DNA of 7,716 nucleotides from UBA1413 sp964349885 (GTDB taxonomy: Bacteria; Bacteroidota; Bacteroidia; Bacteroidales; Prolixibacteraceae): assembly GCA_964349885.1 (NCBI GenBank), contig CAYGIQ010000127.1, positions 1-7,716 on the forward strand, in the 5' to 3' direction. Shown piece after piece: positions 6,521 through 7,716 of this stretch; position 1 is the first letter of the stretch; every line of letters begins with the position of its first letter. The notes beneath the pieces were generated by a model, which searched no databases, was not told where the DNA came from, and saw only the letters and a list, made by a program, of their open reading frames with translations. The translations under genes and the position numbers were made by a program.

Positions 6521-7657
6521 ATGCGAATACTTATTGCACCCAATTCAATGAAAGGGAGCATCGATGCCTTTCAATTTGCAGATATTGTAGCTGAAGCTTT
6601 TCAGTCGGTATCGAATGATTTCGAAATTCGAAAACTGCCTGTTGCTGATGGAGGAGATTATACTGGGCCTGTGCTTAGCCGGGCACTGAACGGCATCTCT
6701 GTTTCGGTTGAGACTGAAGATCCGCTTGGCAGGAAACTAAACGCTACCTATTTCAGGGCCGGCAAAACTGCCATTATAGAGATGGCATCTGCCAGCGGTT
6801 TCACACTGCTAACTACCAAAGAGGCCAATCCTTGGATCACTACCTCACGCGGCACAGGTATTATGATACAGCATGCATGGCAAAATGGATGTCGCGAGAT
6901 ATTGCTTGGCGTGGGGGGAAGTGCAACGGTCGATGGCGGTATTGGACTATTAGGAGCATTGGGTTTTGTTTTTTATGACCATAAGGGATTCACTCTTTCG
7001 GCAACTCCCGAGTCTATGCACCGGATTGAACGTATCGTCATTCCTGCATCGTTGAGTGATTTTCCGAAGATCCGCATCTTGTGCGATGTAAACAATCCTT
7101 TGCTTGGCGATAACGGAGCTGCCAAAATATTTGGCCCACAAAAGGGAGCCGACCCCAATTGCGTAGAGAGGCTTGAGTTGGGTTTGACGCATTGGATTTC
7201 GGTGCTCGAAACATTTGGGAAGCGTTCATTAAGCCCGATGGATGGAATGGGTGCAGCAGGCGGAATAGCCTCCGGATTGGTGGCATTTCTGGGCGGAGAG
7301 ATGGTTATGGGGGGCCCCTACATTCTTGATGCGCTTCAAATAGATGACCACCTGTTGTGGAGTCAGCTCGTTATTACAGGAGAGGGGAAAGCCGATGCGC
7401 AAAGTCTCTCGCTGAAGGCTCCTATCGCAGTGGCCATGCGGGCCCAGAAGCTTGGTAGACCGGTGATTGCACTTACGGGGGCACACGATTCCAGTGTCAA
7501 ATATCCTTTCGATGCCATTTTTTCGTTGAGTACTGGCCCGACTTCGCTGGAGCAGTCAATTGCTGATGCACCCCAATTGCTTTATTCGCTTGCTGTGCAA
7601 ATTGCAAAGCTTCTTAATTATTCAAAACAAATTTGTCGTGAACCAAATAAGTGTTAA
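6521..7657 (+). CDS. glxK: Glycerate kinase, GlxK/GarK family
   Basis: A 378-residue glycerate kinase of the bacterial type I family (GarK/GlxK), which phosphorylates D-glycerate with ATP, usually to 2-phosphoglycerate, feeding lower glycolysis. Family blocks occur in order: IAPNSMKGS (5-13), VADGGDYT (41-48), SRGTG (109-113), GVGGSATVDGGIGLLGALG (130-148), CDVNNPLLGDNGAAKIFGPQKGA (188-210), GMGAAGGIASGL (242-253), FLGGEMVMGG (256-265) and LVITGEGKADAQS (283-295). Length is normal for the family. Two places depart from the usual pattern: DGGEGT is here DGGDYT, and the residue before the KAP block is Leu rather than Gly. The rest is intact, so I expect an active kinase. The ATG is 4 nt after the synthetase stop, which indicates translation from the same transcript. 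The last ~10 residues (SKQICREPNKC) look like a variable tail. Confidence 0.93.
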   Translation: MRILIAPNSMKGSIDAFQFADIVAEAFQSVSNDFEIRKLPVADGGDYTGPVLSRALNGISVSVETEDPLGRKLNATYFRAGKTAIIEMASASGFTLLTTKEANPWITTSRGTGIMIQHAWQNGCREILLGVGGSATVDGGIGLLGALGFVFYDHKGFTLSATPESMHRIERIVIPASLSDFPKIRILCDVNNPLLGDNGAAKIFGPQKGADPNCVERLELGLTHWISVLETFGKRSLSPMDGMGAAGGIASGLVAFLGGEMVMGGPYILDALQIDDHLLWSQLVITGEGKADAQSLSLKAPIAVAMRAQKLGRPVIALTGAHDSSVKYPFDAIFSLSTGPTSLEQSIADAPQLLYSLAVQIAKLLNYSKQICREPNKC

Positions 7658-7661
7658 AATG

Positions 7662-7692
7662 TTGGAATTGATGCGATAGATTTCTATTTTTG
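7662..7692 (+). promoter_or_regulatory. Bacteroidota-type promoter before the last gene
   Basis: TTG at 7662-7664 and an exact TAnnTTTG box, TATTTTTG at 7685-7692, are 20 bp apart, a good Bacteroidota promoter. Only 8 bp separate the box from the ATG at 7701, so the transcript would be almost leaderless, or the real start codon lies beyond the window. No terminator was seen between the glycerate kinase stop and this promoter. Confidence 0.5.
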
Positions 7693-7700
7693 ACAGCGAC

Positions 7701-7716
7701 ATGCATACTATTATTT
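7701..7716 (+). CDS. Start of a further rightward gene, cut by the window end
   Basis: An ATG after a good promoter begins an open frame reading M-H-T-I-I before the window ends. Five codons are too few to name a product, and the gene's existence rests on the promoter and position alone. Confidence 0.35.

Noticed and set aside
1..7716. A hidden defence system, mobile element or CRISPR array
   Set aside because: No direct-repeat array, transposase, integrase, toxin-antitoxin pair, nuclease or terminal inverted repeats were found; nearly all coding sequence is housekeeping or envelope related.

Overview
The window looks like an ordinary stretch of chromosome from a Bacteroidota bacterium, most likely of the order Bacteroidales. 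Four things point there: a bleomycin-hydrolase-type aminopeptidase C tail of the kind common in Bacteroidales; a lipoprotein with an acidic run just after the lipobox cysteine; candidate promoters of the TTG / TAnnTTTG type; and start codons without clear Shine-Dalgarno sequences. No mobile element, CRISPR array, tRNA or rRNA was seen. The assignment is inferred from these traits and not from a database match.

Layout. Positions 1-2162 hold a rightward cluster of three closely packed genes: the 3' end of a C1-family aminopeptidase C, a secreted protein of unknown function that is probably an outer-membrane beta-barrel, and a PAP2-family membrane phosphatase. A leftward gene for a lipoprotein alpha/beta hydrolase (2171-3406) converges on this cluster with only 8 bp between the stop codons. 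A 330-bp AT-rich intergenic region (3407-3736) separates the divergent hydrolase and ferritin genes; it holds candidate promoters for both and several inverted repeats. The ferritin gene (3737-4252) ends at a strong intrinsic terminator (4278-4309). A RelA/SpoT-type (p)ppGpp synthetase (4321-6516) follows and is coupled, with a 4-nt gap, to a glycerate kinase gene (6521-7657). The last 43 intergenic bases hold a good Bacteroidota-type promoter, and the first codons of another rightward gene begin at 7701.

How the genes fit together. The first four genes are linked to proteolysis and the cell envelope. Ferritin stores iron. The synthetase makes the stringent-response alarmone and shares a transcript with an enzyme feeding 3-carbon acids into glycolysis. 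No multi-gene defence or otherwise exotic system is visible. The observations most worth a second look are: the synthetase has lost its hydrolase catalytic residues yet keeps a basic RLRD motif like that of bifunctional enzymes; the signal peptide of the unknown barrel protein starts upstream of any ATG, probably at a CTG overlapping the previous stop; the longest synthetase reading frame begins inside the ferritin terminator, so its start must be moved; and the divergent intergenic region contains inverted repeats that would lie in the leader of the hydrolase mRNA.
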